Made by a program: the position numbers and the translations under genes. A stretch of 64,000 bases of DNA from Tetrahymena elliotti 4EA (taxonomy: Eukaryota > Ciliophora > Oligohymenophorea > Hymenostomatida > Tetrahymenidae). The first letter of the stretch is position 1; each line of letters begins with the position of its first letter. Shown in pieces: positions 26,491-39,926 of the stretch. The stretch covers positions 193,489 to 257,488 of the forward strand of contig JH720298.1 in the NCBI GenBank assembly GCA_000231825.2, given 5' to 3'. Below the pieces are notes generated by a model that was given only the letters and a program-made list of their open reading frames with translations, did no database searches and was not told the origin of the DNA.

Positions 26491-26888
26491 TTTTATTGAT
26501 ATTTTACTTATTTAAAACATAATTATGATAAAAATTGAACAATAATCATTTTTTTTTATCTGATTAATTCTGGTTGAAAATACAGTATAATCAAGAAGAT
26601 CTTTTACCATATCAACCAAAAAATTTATCTTAAATTTCTATGATTTAATTTTTATAAATTTCAATTTATTTAAAAAATTCAAAATAAATAATACAAGAAA
26701 ATAGAAAATAATAAAAAAAATATTCAGTAAAATAAAAATCTTAATTTATAGGATTAATTCATTCAATAAATTTGTGTTCATTTCTAAGGTTTCTTTATAT
26801 TTTTTGATTTATTCTTCTTTTTCCATCTATTTTGATTTAAAAATCAAGATAAGTAAAGCTAAAACTTTTCTATAAATTTGATATAATG
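26491..26888. other. Intergenic: gene C 3' flank
   Basis: About 400 bp of AT-rich DNA between the 3' end of gene C and the start of homology in the 3' relic. The part close to 26889 resembles the 3' flank of gene B (10490-10672), as expected for duplicated gene ends. No gene or RNA is visible. Confidence 0.5.
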
Positions 26889-29800
26889 TCATCTTTTTTC
26901 TGATTGTTATGATGACTCCTATTCATTATTAAGCTAAAAAGTGTTAATTTTTTAAGAAAACCCTGTATTTGAATTTCCTGACTATAATAATTCTAAGCCT
27001 TAATCAAAGGTTTGAGATTTTATCCTATCTTGATCGATAGTATATATTGTCTAATGATCCATGATTTGAGTTGTGGTTTAATCTTTTGTAATAGTTTTTA
27101 TAAATTTCTTATTTAAACTTAGAGTTCTTTTGGTTGAACTAATTTATTTATTAAGTTCTGTTTTTTCCTTTAATAATTCAAAAAAATATTCTTTTGATTA
27201 AAGGTCAAATTAATTTTTAGGAGCTTCATCTTTGTTTTAAAATTTAATGTTATTTACTTTTTATGTATAATTTTGTTCGTCCTATTACTTTTCTACTTTA
27301 GGATCTTAATTTATAGAAGAATCAAGTTTTTTTGCTTCTTGTTCTTTAGTGATTTTGTTCTGTTCTTTTGAGAAAGTTATTTTTTACAATTCAGCTTTTA
27401 TATCATTTTAATTTATATTCTAATTTTATTGAATTTAGTATGATTAACTTAATTATGAATGATGTGTATTTTAAATGAAGTAATTTTAATATTGGTCCTA
27501 GTAATCTTAGTAATAAGGAGTCACTTAGTCCACTATCTATGGATATCCTTGGCTCTTTATATTATATGCACTAGAAACTGATTGACTAATTAAACTCTAC
27601 TCATTGATTTCATCTTGCTGCTAATATTTTATCAAATTCAGTTACTTGCTTGATCGATTCTTTTTATAATAAATATTTTGTTAAAGAATGAATGAAAAAA
27701 TTTTTAAAATTAAATACATTGTAGTAAATATTTTGATTTTATTTTTTGAAGTAGTTTCCTTACTTATTAAATTCTATTTATTGAGGCATGCTATCCTTAA
27801 ATTTAGAAATACTGTTTGAATTATTATCATAATCAACAATGTTTGTATTTGCCTATTCATCTATTTACTTTGCTTATCCTTCTTCTTGTTTATTTGTTGT
27901 TTCTTAAAAGAACTGTTTTTACATATTTATAGTCATATTAAAAGGACTTTCTAAAAGAACATTTTAATTTCCTAAAGGTCTACTTTAATCTATATTTTCT
28001 ATAATCTAATTTTAGATTAATTGCCTTGATTATTCATTGAGCATAAATTAATTATTTTTTTAATTTAAGCGAATTTGTTAATTTTTATCATTTGATACAG
28101 TTAAATTAGTAGATAGAGTAACTTTTTAAAAGCTTTTACTTATTATACCTTCACATCTTCCTTAATTCGAGTTAACTATGTTTAAATGTTTCATTAATTT
28201 TAATTCAGTATTTTCATTTCTTAATTTATAATCTCTTGAATTTCCATGGTTTACAAGTTTGAATTAACTATCATTGATTTCATCTTTTTAATTAAATTTT
28301 ATTTCAATTAACTATTTGAATTAAAAATATACCTTTAGCGATATTAACTAAAGAACTTCTCAAAAAGATGTCCTGATTATTGATTGACATAAAAACTTGA
28401 TTGATATTTAGATTATTAATTTAAAGAGATAACTATTGAAGACTATGTGATTAATCCAAAATTTTTTCTTTTTTCTAGACAAAATCTTTTTTATTCAGAG
28501 TATTTTCTATTTTATTCCTCTCTTTTTATTTTGGAAAATATGTTTTTAATACAAATTCGATAAAAATTAAATTTACTTTTTGAGTCTTTCATTTTATTTT
28601 ATTTATTAAATAACTCGTTTTGAAATTTACTCTTTGATGACACTTTTAAATGAAAGAAAAGTTTTAAATATTGCTAAAATATCTTTTAAAATTACCTTAT
28701 CCAATTAGTTTTTCTGACGATTTAATAAGAGAATTTTAGTTATGGCTTTATGAATTCATTTGAGATGATATACCAAATATTTAGTCTCTAATTGCACCTC
28801 TTCGTTTTTCAGCTTTGAAATTATGTAAAAGATTTTTAAGTCTTTTCCAATTAAAGAAAGTTTTGAATTAAATATTTTTCTGAATAGTTAAGTAAGGCTT
28901 TAAGCAGTGGCAATACTATAATAGCTTTAATTTTATTTAGTCAAATTATCTCTTGTAACTTATTTAAATTTTCGCCTTGAGAACTTCAAATAATAGAAAA
29001 GCTAGATAACTAATATGTATTCCAAGAAGTATTATGTAAAAGATTTATGACTAAACTATATCGGGCTTATTATATAAGAAGATATTCATAAGAACCAAAA
29101 TAATTATGACTACTGTTGAATTTCTATCTGTTTATTAGAAGTATATCATTTAATAAGGAGTAAATTTGACCAATATGACTAGATAAAGTATGAAAACAAT
29201 CAACGCAATAACTAATTTATTTGCTTTTAAATAAAAAAATTTAATAAAAAATTCCTTTTCTAAATAACATAATTAACAGTTAACATATAGAATAAATCCT
29301 CAAAAATTAAGATTTTCCTCAACCCATTTTTAAGAGGATTTATCGGCATAATAGATAAAAGATCATCATAAATTTTAAATTTTTGAACATCTTAATCTAT
29401 GAAAATTAAGGTTTATATTAATTTAAAATTAAAATATTTTTGCTTTGTGATATGAATTTAAACAATAAAAAATCAAAGGAAATATAATTTACTCATAGGA
29501 TCTCCATAAAAATTATAGATACACACTAATAATACTTTCATGTAACTCTTAACAAATTCCCAGTAGTAATTATTTGTTTTGTAATCTTAGTATAGAAATC
29601 CATAGATAAGTCTAATATTGGCATAGTCTAATTTATCTTTATTTTTAATTAGCTTATGCAAAATAAAAAAAGGAATTATAAAACCCCAAATAAAGAGCCC
29701 AGGACACAAAACAAACCCTATCAATTATTTATGAATAGGTGAAAAACACTTAAAAGAGATATCTTATAAGATATATTTTTCTTTATCAATATATCTGCAA

Positions 29801-32800
29801 GACATAGCTCCTAGTAAATTTTAAATCATATTTGGCTACATGAAAATGAATAAAAAAACTAAACCACTCTTTATATAAGACTAGTATTTTATGATAAAAT
29901 TTATATGATAAAAAAAACCAAATAAATGTAAATAAAAAAATTTACTGTGTTGTGTCTCATAAATCTGAACTTAACAAAAATGAAATAGATTATTGCCATT
30001 CCCAATAAGTAAAAAAAAGGTATGCTTAAACTCCAAACAATTCTCACAAATACTATTGGTATATCATATTTAGCAAGGTAGCAGTCTAATAAATAGATCA
30101 TATTCTATACAGGACTCCCTTTTAAGTTAAAAAATGTTAACATAAATTAATTTTAATGCAATTTTTTTTACCAACATATTGAGGGAATAGAGTAAGCCAT
30201 GAAGGTAGATCAACTTTTACAGTGTTAATCAGTTAAGATATTTAGACATAGCTCATCATAGCTTTCATATTCATATTAGTAGTATCTAGAAATGAAGATT
30301 TGCTAATTGGAGCAAATTTTATTTTTCTAAGATAAAATCCAATTACAATTAACTCACTAATATTCCAAGCTATTCTTATGCTTATAAGTATATAAAAAAC
30401 AGTTCCTAAGGCAATAAATATAGTAGGCAAGAGATGGAGAGGATTTAATAATTATGAACATTTGTTGCAATTAAAAGATCCATCACTGTAATATTTTTCT
30501 GGCCAAAATTTTGCTGAGACATCACATTATTCACATAAAGGACCAATATGACCTTCTAAACAGTAGCCTTCATTTTCAGTTCCAACACAATTAGATAATT
30601 AATTAGAACACTCTACTACTGAATCAGTTGAATTAGAAGATTTCCAAAAACCTGGTTTTAAAGTCATTTAGTTCCTATAGCAGCTTAAAGCTCCGTCAGG
30701 ACATCTTAGGCACTACTAATCTAAGTATTTTTCTAATAATATTTTAAAATTATGATTATCAAAAATTTAATAATATACCTTTATCAGGTTCTACAAGAGA
30801 GTAAGTTTCATCCAAACATTCTTAGCAATAAAATATACTACCTTATAACCTGTAAATTTCACCAATGATGCATTTTCTGAAGTCAACAATAAATGTTATA
30901 TGGAAGGGTCCTATGAAATTAAATAAGTCTTATAATAAATAAAATTTGAATGCTATTTTACCTGATTTAATCTCTCTATTTTGTGATGTGGGATTTGAAA
31001 CTTTTTAAATTGATTCACTTTCTATGTAAAATATATTTTAGGTTTCAGGATTTGCTAATACTTACATTGATTAAATTATGAAAGATTGAGAAATAGAGTT
31101 AAAATTTAAATAATCAGTGATATATTATCCTAATATTTTAATATCAGAATTACTTGTATCTACTTTAATACTGAAATCTATTATTTCATTTGAAATAGAG
31201 GGAGGGTAATAATCTTATTTTAATAAATCAAGATCAAAGTACAGAGGATTACCTTCATCATCTAATAGCTAAAATTAGAAACTAAAATATGTACCACTTT
31301 AAAATTCGCTTACTGAATAAGTTTAAAGATTAAGCTAATCATTTTTTACAGAATCTGGTAATGATGTAGACTCTGTAATATCTTAATAAGAGACACTAGA
31401 TTTTAAAATTTTAATACTATTTATATATGAACCATAATTATTACTGTGAATAGTTGCTTAGTTCATTGAGATAATATTTTAAGTTATTTCAAGATTTCTT
31501 CTCTATTGAGAATCGTCACTCTTTTAACTTTACTTCATCAAATAGATAAAAACAGGCTCTATATTTAAATATCTAATTCCTCCTCCTATTGAAGCTTTAT
31601 TATATTAAATAGTAGTATTCTCCATAATAAGATTTGTTTAATCTAAGAAAATTGCTCCTCCATTCATACTAGCTTAATTATTCTTAAATACCGAATTTTA
31701 AATCTAGGTGTTATTATAAAATGAATTTTAGATTGATAAAGCTCCTCCATTAGAAGCAGAGCAGAGACTAAATTCAGTAAGATTAAGAATAAATTATTAA
31801 GATTCAATCACTTAAAGTGCAGCTCCATAACATTAGCTGCAAGTAATATTTTTAAATGAACATAAAGCTAATTTATAAGAATTACCTTTTAGTTAAATTA
31901 AAGGTGATTATAAATTAGTAATATTTTCACATGTAGAATTCTAAAGAGAAAATGTTCCTTCCAATTAATAGTAAGTTTTTTGATTATTTTTGTATGAGTT
32001 TAATACTTAAGAAAATGAAATTGCTGATAAATTATTTACTGTTATGGTATTTAATTAAAAATCATATACTAACTATGATTAGATTATGTATGATTCTTAA
32101 CTTTATTGACTATTTAAACTTAAATTAGTAAAAGAGCTTTACTCGATGTATACTTTTTGAACATTTTTGAAAATAACCAAATAATTCAGGTTTACTTAAG
32201 AAGGTATTACTTCTATTTAATCTAAAACTAGGTTGTTTATATATACGTAATTTACTTTTTCAAAAGCTATCAAATAGGAGTCATCATATAATTTGACATT
32301 TTGAATTAGCAAATTACTAATATAAATAGTATCAGAGTTTGAAATATTGAATAAAATACTTTAACCCTTTAAATCTAAAGATGAAATTGAAATATTTTCA
32401 AGTATCAAATTTTCTAAATTGCTAAGCTAAAATTAAAACTAGTTACCAGTATTTTTGAAATCTATATTTTCAAATTTAATTGTTTTAGTTTCACTATTAA
32501 ATGTTATTGCTTGTGCTTAGCTGATGTCAAAATCATAATTTCTTACTTAAACCAAGTTTAGTTTATTTGAAGAAAAAGAATCATTAATGATATTCATTAA
32601 ACCTTTTCTTTTAGATCCAGAGTAAACCACTTATGAATATAGCGATTCAAAATCAGGGTCATAATAAAACTTTTGAGTAACTTCAATCTTTTTTAGAAAA
32701 AATTAAGTTTAATTATTTATTTTTTAAGAATATATTTATTAGTTTACTTAAAAAAATTAAATTATTTTTAAAAGAAAGTTGAGTAGGAAAAATATTTGTA

Positions 32801-35800
32801 GAATTTATGACTTTAATTTAAAATAAATTATCTATTATCTACTAAGTAATCTTGAAATTTAATTTTGTATGTCTTTTTTATTGGGTAAATAAAGAATTTA
32901 GTAAATTTTTATTTGAAATTGTATCTAATTAATAGATCTACTCTTTTTTAAATACCTTTACAAGAAATTAATAATTATTTTTATAAAAATTAGTGTGAAT
33001 ATAAAAAATAGAAAGAAAAAAATTAATGATTTACCTGAAAAAGAGTTTATAGCATTTAGAGTTTCAAAATCGAAAAGGATTACTGAAAATAATTTAATTA
33101 TTCTTCCATTTTATCTAAAGTATCAGCAGATGAAAGTTCTGAATAGCACTTTAATTAGTTTAATTATGAAGAAAGGTAATTCTTGTTTGTGTTCTAAATT
33201 TAAAAATTGTAGTTAAAATATTCACCATTTTAGATTCCTAATATCTATGTTGAAAAGTAGTTTATTTTAGGATCAAATACTTAACCTTTGAAAGCGATAT
33301 CAGGATAAGATTTATAAAACTAATTTATTAATCTCAAATTGTTACTATTACTATCCTATTATAAGATAGAAAAAGAATCAAATTGAGTTATATAATTGAA
33401 CATCTATCCTTCTACTTCGAGAATTTCATATGATTTTAATGTTTGCAAAAGAGTAGCATTTCTAATACTCTATTTAAATTATAATGTATCTAAAGAGTAA
33501 ATATTTATTTAAAAATAACACTAAACAATAAATTCATCACTATAAATCTTCATTACTAAATGCTAACCTTTTGTTGGGGGAGGAATTATTGTTATCAATT
33601 AGGGAGTATCTAATGTCAATCCATTATTTGGATATGTGACATTATAAGTGAAAACTCTAATTTTTGGAATTAAGTTACGAACATTTAAAACAAATAATCT
33701 ATTATATTTGTAATCAAACTACATTTAGTAAACCGGATCAGACACCATTAATTAGAGATTTCTTGCCTAAGTATTCATGTAATCTGTTCTATTTGAAAAA
33801 TCTAAGTAGAATATCATTGCTCCAGTTTCTAAGTGATGAATTAAGATTCTATTAACATAATCATAATCTATAATATTTAAATTTGGAATACTAGAGTATT
33901 ATTACAATAAAACATCAGAAGTAACATCTATTCTCAGGATAGAGGTGTTCATTAATTGAACTATAATTTATTTCATGTTAGAAATAGATACGATTTATTT
34001 AACTTTAGTTGTAAATTAAAAATTAAATGTTTTTACTTAGAAGAGAGGATCATATGATAATTTTAGGAGCTAAAATTAAAATGTTTCACAAAATAAAAAC
34101 TAGTCCAAAAAATAAGTATTCTTAATCACAATATTTACTTAATTTAATATTTTTAGATCACTAGATACATCTCCAAATTAAATTATTGACTAATCATTAA
34201 TTACATAAAAGAATCCGTTGTAAAGTTTTGTCTGTCTTACTAAACTTAATCTCTATTCATATTTTTATTTTTAGTTTTAAGTATTGAATTACCATACGTT
34301 ATTATCAACATCTATGTAATACAAAATTTTAGAATTTTCGCTATAAAAATAGCTTGCCTATTTTTACTAAACCATGTTCAATGTAATTTTATCAGTATTA
34401 AATGAGTAGTCCATTTAATAAATTCTATTTTTTAAATTAAAATTAAATTAATGAATAAATATTTTATTTCAAATATAAATATTACTCTAAGTTAGTGTTA
34501 TCAATATGGCACATAAGATTATGCTCTTAAATAAAAATGACCTTTTTAACAGAAGTGGAATACTTATTACTAAAATAATTTGTATAAGAAAACGTCCTAA
34601 CATCAACTGCCAAGATAGTAAGGATTACAGCTTTATAGATTAATAGTTAATATCTATCTTCATCTAGAAAAACCCTATCAATATTTCCACTTTCTATACC
34701 TTATGAATTAAGGATTTGTTTAATTAATACTCCTGTTGATAGGCTATGTACAGCAAGACGAAAGCTGAATACATCTTTAGTAGACTCACTAAATAAGTAA
34801 ATATGATCCATCTTTTCAAAAACTATAAAATTAGTAATTAAAGGGTCTTATGTGTCAATCGATAAAATAAATTATTGAGTCTTTCTATCCATTATCACTA
34901 ATAATGTAAGTTGATAAGAATAACTTTTAGTATTTATGAATTACATCCCTTAAATTTCCTAAGTATGAAAGCTAAGTGTTTATTCATAGACAAAAGTTTA
35001 AAAGTTGTATGTTTGAAGAGAGTATATCAAGTTACTTAGGCTTTTAACATAAAACTTCTCATAAGATAGATCTAAATCAATATATAGGTCTACCATATTT
35101 GGTATTACATAAGAAACATAAGTATTTTAGAAGATAGGAGGGTTTGCGCTAGGAACATCATAATAATAGTGCATAAATAAACCTTGATTATTGTTGATTG
35201 AAATAATTCTTTTATTTAAAGGATCATGGTAAACAGAAACTACCTAATATGGTATTTATTAATCAATTGAAATAGAAGAAATGCTATCATTATACTTTTT
35301 TTATTCTTATATATGAGTGTCTATCACATACAACAAAGTTAAATTTGAATACTGCCATACTATAAAAGTCATATCGCTTGAATAGCTTATAATTCTATCA
35401 GTATCTAAATCCAAGAAAGCTTTTATTACATCTTAAGTTTAACCTCCGATGAATTAGTTACATGCAGTTCCATTCATATCCCATCTAAAAAAATTATTAG
35501 TTGTATCGTTACTATAAGAAACTATCCAATTATTCTATGAGTCAATTATAATATCATTAATTGCGGAATTATGAGCTCCTGAATAGGTTTTGGGTTTTGT
35601 CATGTCTGTTGTGGATATTTGATGAATATTCTTTTAAAAAATAAAAAAAATTTAAGCCGAATTTGATTATTTTTTTAATTAAATCTGAAATAATTATTTG
35701 AATAAATAAAAATTTACAGCATTAAATGCATAAATTGAACGATCATTTTAATTGTAATATATTCCTTTAAATTTAGTTGATGGATCCTTGTAAGCATAGT

Positions 35801-38429
35801 AATTAGTAGAATAACCTCCAGAGTAAATATTTCCATTTTCAAAACCTAAATACAATTTTCTTGATATAGGATCTAGAGCTATACTTGAAATTTTATCGGA
35901 GAACGTCAAGAGCATTTAATTATTATATTTAGCACTCAATGAAAGGACCTTTTAATAATATTTTGAATCAATTTAAATAGAATAAATTTGAAATAATTTT
36001 ACTTAATATTAGATATTTGAAAAAGCAGTATTTTAAACAAAAAAATGTTATTCTGGATTAGATAGAGTGGCTACTAATTTTTAAGGAATTGAAGCAGCAA
36101 AAGTATATCCATTCTAATAAACTAGTCTATTTCCTGACCACTAATAATATGCAATATTATAGTTTAACAAAAAAACAACAAAATTTCTTGTAACTACATC
36201 AACGCTAATAGCAACTGGTGAAGCAATTGAAGCTCTAATAGCGTTTACAAAAAGAAAAGGGTATATATACAAAATGCTATTAGTAATAGAAGAAAAATAT
36301 AGGACTTAAATTTCAGGGTAATATTTTACAAATCCTATAGTTCCAGCATATGAATTAGTCATTAAGATAGATTATGTAGATAAGGCCATAATTATGACTT
36401 AAGGAGTATTAGCTCTGATAAAATAGGCACAAACAACTCCATTATTATTTTCCAAAACTGCATAATAAAAACTATCATTAATAACATGAGTATAGGTCAT
36501 TGTAACAAAGTTATAAACTTTTAATTGCTGCGCATTATTTATAGAAATAAAATTATTCTTATAAACGTACATATTATTTATTGATAAAGTAGATAAGTCT
36601 AAAGAAATAGTCGCATTTAGTGTTACATTGAATGGATTATAGTTCCATAGAATTACTTTATTGTCACTGTAAAGGCAAGCAAATAAAGTAGGAGCAGCTA
36701 TAATCATATCTATCATCTATATTGAGCACTTTTGTTATTATAGCATATTACAAGAAGGATGAAACTATTCTATTACTAGTCTGTAATCTGTTATGTTTCC
36801 TAGATTTTCTAAAACTCTTTCCTCCCATATTTTAAAACTCCCATCAACTGAATAAGTAATTACCCTATCATAGAGCCTATCAAACAAGAAACCATTAACA
36901 GTTTAAGTATGATATTTCATTTTATTCTTTATGTTTTTCTTCTTATCTGTAATTTTTAATTCAACTGGAAGTTACTTAGAATCAGATGGAAGTGGGGTTA
37001 GTTAAAATATTGATAATTCTGAAAAGAGGATAAGTAATTTTGAATTATTAATTAACACTTAGTTTACTGGATTTAATTCTGTAAAATATAATTTAAACGT
37101 GTATATTTATGTAATTCCTAAATTATCATCAAATTAATTCACAGATACATTTCCTTCAGAAGAAATTAATATTAAGTAATTACTAGAGATGAACCTATAT
37201 AAATTATCTTGATCTACCTAAGAAATGTATTAAAAGGTATTTTGATTTGAATCATAAATATACAAAATAACTTCTTTAGTACTAAAACTAAAGAAGTAAA
37301 TGATGTTTGAAGTGATAGGTGAAGGGCTTGTTAGTATTTGCTATATATAACTTGTATGATATGATTGCATTTCTACACATTCAAAACCATTATAAATGTA
37401 CAATGAATATTCGTTTGAAATTTAAATCAAATAGGCTGTATTTGTTAAATAAAATGCTTAATCAATACTGCTGCTAAATGTGCATTTGTAAGAAAAAGTA
37501 ATGGAATTGTTTGAATAATTCCAAAAGACTAATTTATTATCCTGACCATAGCTAATTATCAAGCTATTAGATATAATTAGTATCCCAGAAATAGATTTTA
37601 TGTGAGCATTTTCAAATAATTTGTAAGAAGAGTTGATAAGAGTGGGTGTAGAATTTTGAAAATAAACTGCCTGTTTTACTATGTCAGATAAATAAACAAT
37701 AGCGAAATTGTTTAAAATATCTTAGTTCTGCATTAAAATGATATATTTCTAATTGATTTAAGTAAGTGAGTTTTCACCAACTAAGCTGTTAGGTAATAAT
37801 ATTTTATATATAATTTGATTGAATTTTAAATTCCAAATTATAAGTTAGGTTTTACTGACTGATATCAGGATTTCTTCACCATCTTAACCTTATGACTATT
37901 AATTGGGTTAAAAATTAGTGTTCCCTAAATCACTAATTTAATTAACTGTTAGATAATAAATTGCTACCACACCATCATCATGACCTATTAATTTTCCTGA
38001 TGGCTGGTAATTTTCATTATCTAAGATTATTATATTCTCACTGTTAGAGCCTCCAATCATACCTTATACTAATATCTTACCAGAAGATGTAGATACCATA
38101 TTTAAAAACTCATCAAAATAACTTTATCCTTATTCATTCATTGCAGGGCAGGGAAGTATTTGCTAGCAAGAATTTGTTTTTGAGTCAGAATAATAGGAAC
38201 TAGGGCATATTGATAAACAAGAATCAGATTATGAATCATAAGATTAGCCAAAGCTACAAGAGGGATAACAAGCGAGTGTATTCTAATCTAAAATATAGTT
38301 ACTAGCACATTCAGAACAATTACCTTCCTCATCACACTAATTGCAGTTTTTAGAGCAATTTGAAACTAATACCTAATTTTTAGTATGACAAATGAAAATA
38401 ATAAAAAAACTAATGACAATCAACTACAT
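26889..38429 (-). CDS. Gene C: complete giant receptor-like membrane protein, about 3442 aa
   Basis: Starts ATG 38429, ends TGA 26889-26891. Introns: 35949-36002, 35631-35717, 34425-34485, 32688-33034, 30911-30961, 30733-30778, 30119-30171, 29881-29945, 29260-29492, 28643-28695, 28522-28576, 28284-28332, 27660-27717. Exons sum to 10329 nt, exactly 3443 codons, which supports the model. Domains in order: signal peptide; Cys-rich module to about 105; propeller-like repeats to about 1600; beta-helix with GGA turns about 1750-2150; second Cys-rich module about 2310-2465 (CLRCPDGALSC, GPLCEQC). Seven or eight membrane segments lie at about 2465-2830, including LLPTIFIALGTVFYILISI, the YYWEFVKSYMKVLLV motif and LVIALIVFILYLVIL. 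A Gln/Asn/Ser-rich tail ends in a conserved DQDRIKSQTFDQGLELL motif. The membrane module recurs in ciliate proteins. The N-terminus is probably lumenal or extracellular. Ligand and role are unknown. Confidence 0.9.
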
Positions 38430-38514
38430 CTTATTGATTTATTTTGCTAATTATTGTTTATTTGTTAATTAAAATTTTTTTTGATAATAATTTAGTCTAA
38501 AAAAATGAAGAAAA

Positions 38515-38536
38515 ATCAAATGTTTTTGAGTAAATT
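38515..38536 (-). promoter_or_regulatory. Shared upstream motif, copy of gene C
   Basis: ATCAAATG-TTTTT-GAGTAAATTAA about 85-110 bp upstream of the gene C start, matching the copies upstream of A, B and the 5' relic. Function is inferred from conserved spacing. Confidence 0.35.
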
Positions 38537-38912
38537 AAATTAACAAATCTTTTTTTTAATCGAAAAGGATGGTTACTTAAACTAACTCATTATTTTTACT
38601 AATTATTTCAAACAAGCATTAATAGATTTCATTTTAGAGTTATCAGAATTTAAGTAATTTACTTTGCATTTTAGCCTGATTTTAATTAGCAGTTCTTTTG
38701 AAAATTTTATCTGAATAAAATAATGTCATTGTTCTTAGAAATAAAACATATAATTATGATAAAAAAGAAGTAACTTCAGATAATTTAATAAATAAGAATT
38801 ATTTTTCACAATAAATTTATTTTATTCCTAAATTTTGTTTTTAGAAATATAAAAAATCTTATTTATTTTAATTATCAAGAATAAATGTTTTCTAGAAATT
38901 TATTAAAAATTT

Positions 38913-39036
38913 CAATTTACCTAAAAAAACAAAATTCAGGTAAATTTAAGATTAATTAAATTATTTAATATCTTTGAACGCTTTGTTACACTTTTTTCTT
39001 TCATAAAAATTCACCTCAGTTGGTAGTAATTAATAT
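38913..39036 (-). repeat. Inverted segment relative to the gene B upstream region
   Basis: The flanks on both sides align collinearly with gene B upstream DNA (TTTTCTAGAAATTTATTAAA on the left, ATTGCATTC and TTAGATAAAAA on the right). The block between them matches B 22603-22712 only as its reverse complement. The inversion carries the 22-codon mini-ORF (39004 down to 38936). Its left end is a perfect 9-bp inverted repeat, AATTTACCT 38914-38922 with AGGTAAATT 38938-38946. Gene A has the B orientation, so C is the derived copy. Confidence 0.7.
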
Positions 39037-39926
39037 TTTTGATTGCATTCGCTTTAGATAAAAAATTTTAAGTTAAGATTTTTATATCTTTTTGATTTCT
39101 TTCAAAATCTTACATAAAATTGAATGATTGAATTTAAAATAAACATATCCCTGAACCAATCAAAATTATTTTTTAGCATAGGTTTAATTATTTAATTATC
39201 TATTTTTTTTAAATAAAAAAATATAGAGAAATGTTTAGAATTTCCTTAGATTTATTCAAAAAATTTTCTTTTAAAACTAATAGAAAAAGAAATTTTGATA
39301 GAATACACATACCGAATTTCTTTCATCTTAAAAAAGGATAAAATCAAAAAATATAAAAATTTTCATGTTAATTATTTTTTTTAAATAATTATAAATAATA
39401 TCTAATTTATATTAAATTTTTTGCTCTCCTTGAAATTTATAAGGTTTGTGATATCTGAAGTTTTTAATGAGTTTTCTAAAAAATCGTATTTATATTTTTT
39501 CATACATTTTCTTCTATAAATTAAAATAAATCAATTGAAAATTTTTAACTAATCATCAATAAAAAGTAATATCGTTGCTGAAATTTTAACTTTTTCAGCA
39601 TTTATTTAAAAATTGCACAAATAATTATTAGAATTTGAATTAATTTTATGTTCTTATCAAATTTATAATGTATTTGTTGTGATATTTTATATTAAATTTC
39701 AATTATTAAGGTTTTCAGTTGATTTAAATAATTTTAAATAAAAATAAAGTTAATTTTATTCATTTAATAAAAAAATAAAATTAGGTGTTTGAATTATTTT
39801 ATTTTTGAAATATTTAATAGATAAAAATTTTAATATTAAATGGTGTTTATAGACATGAATTATTTCATAAAAAAATAAACAAAATATTAATTAAAATATT
39901 TTTACTAAATTGTAATAATAGATTAA

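Larger units (their letters stand above)
38430..39926. promoter_or_regulatory. Upstream region of gene C and 3' flank of gene E
   Basis: AT-rich non-coding DNA between two same-strand genes. The portion up to about 39130 aligns with the upstream region of gene B apart from the inverted block at 38913-39036. Beyond that it is unique, with one small hairpin (TGCTGAAA 39576-39583 with TTTCAGCA 39593-39600). No further gene is seen. Confidence 0.45.

Noticed and set aside
32995..33216. Plus-strand frame of 73 aa
   Set aside because: Overlaps the 347-bp intron and the exon edge of gene C in antisense. It has no support in the equivalent places of A and B.
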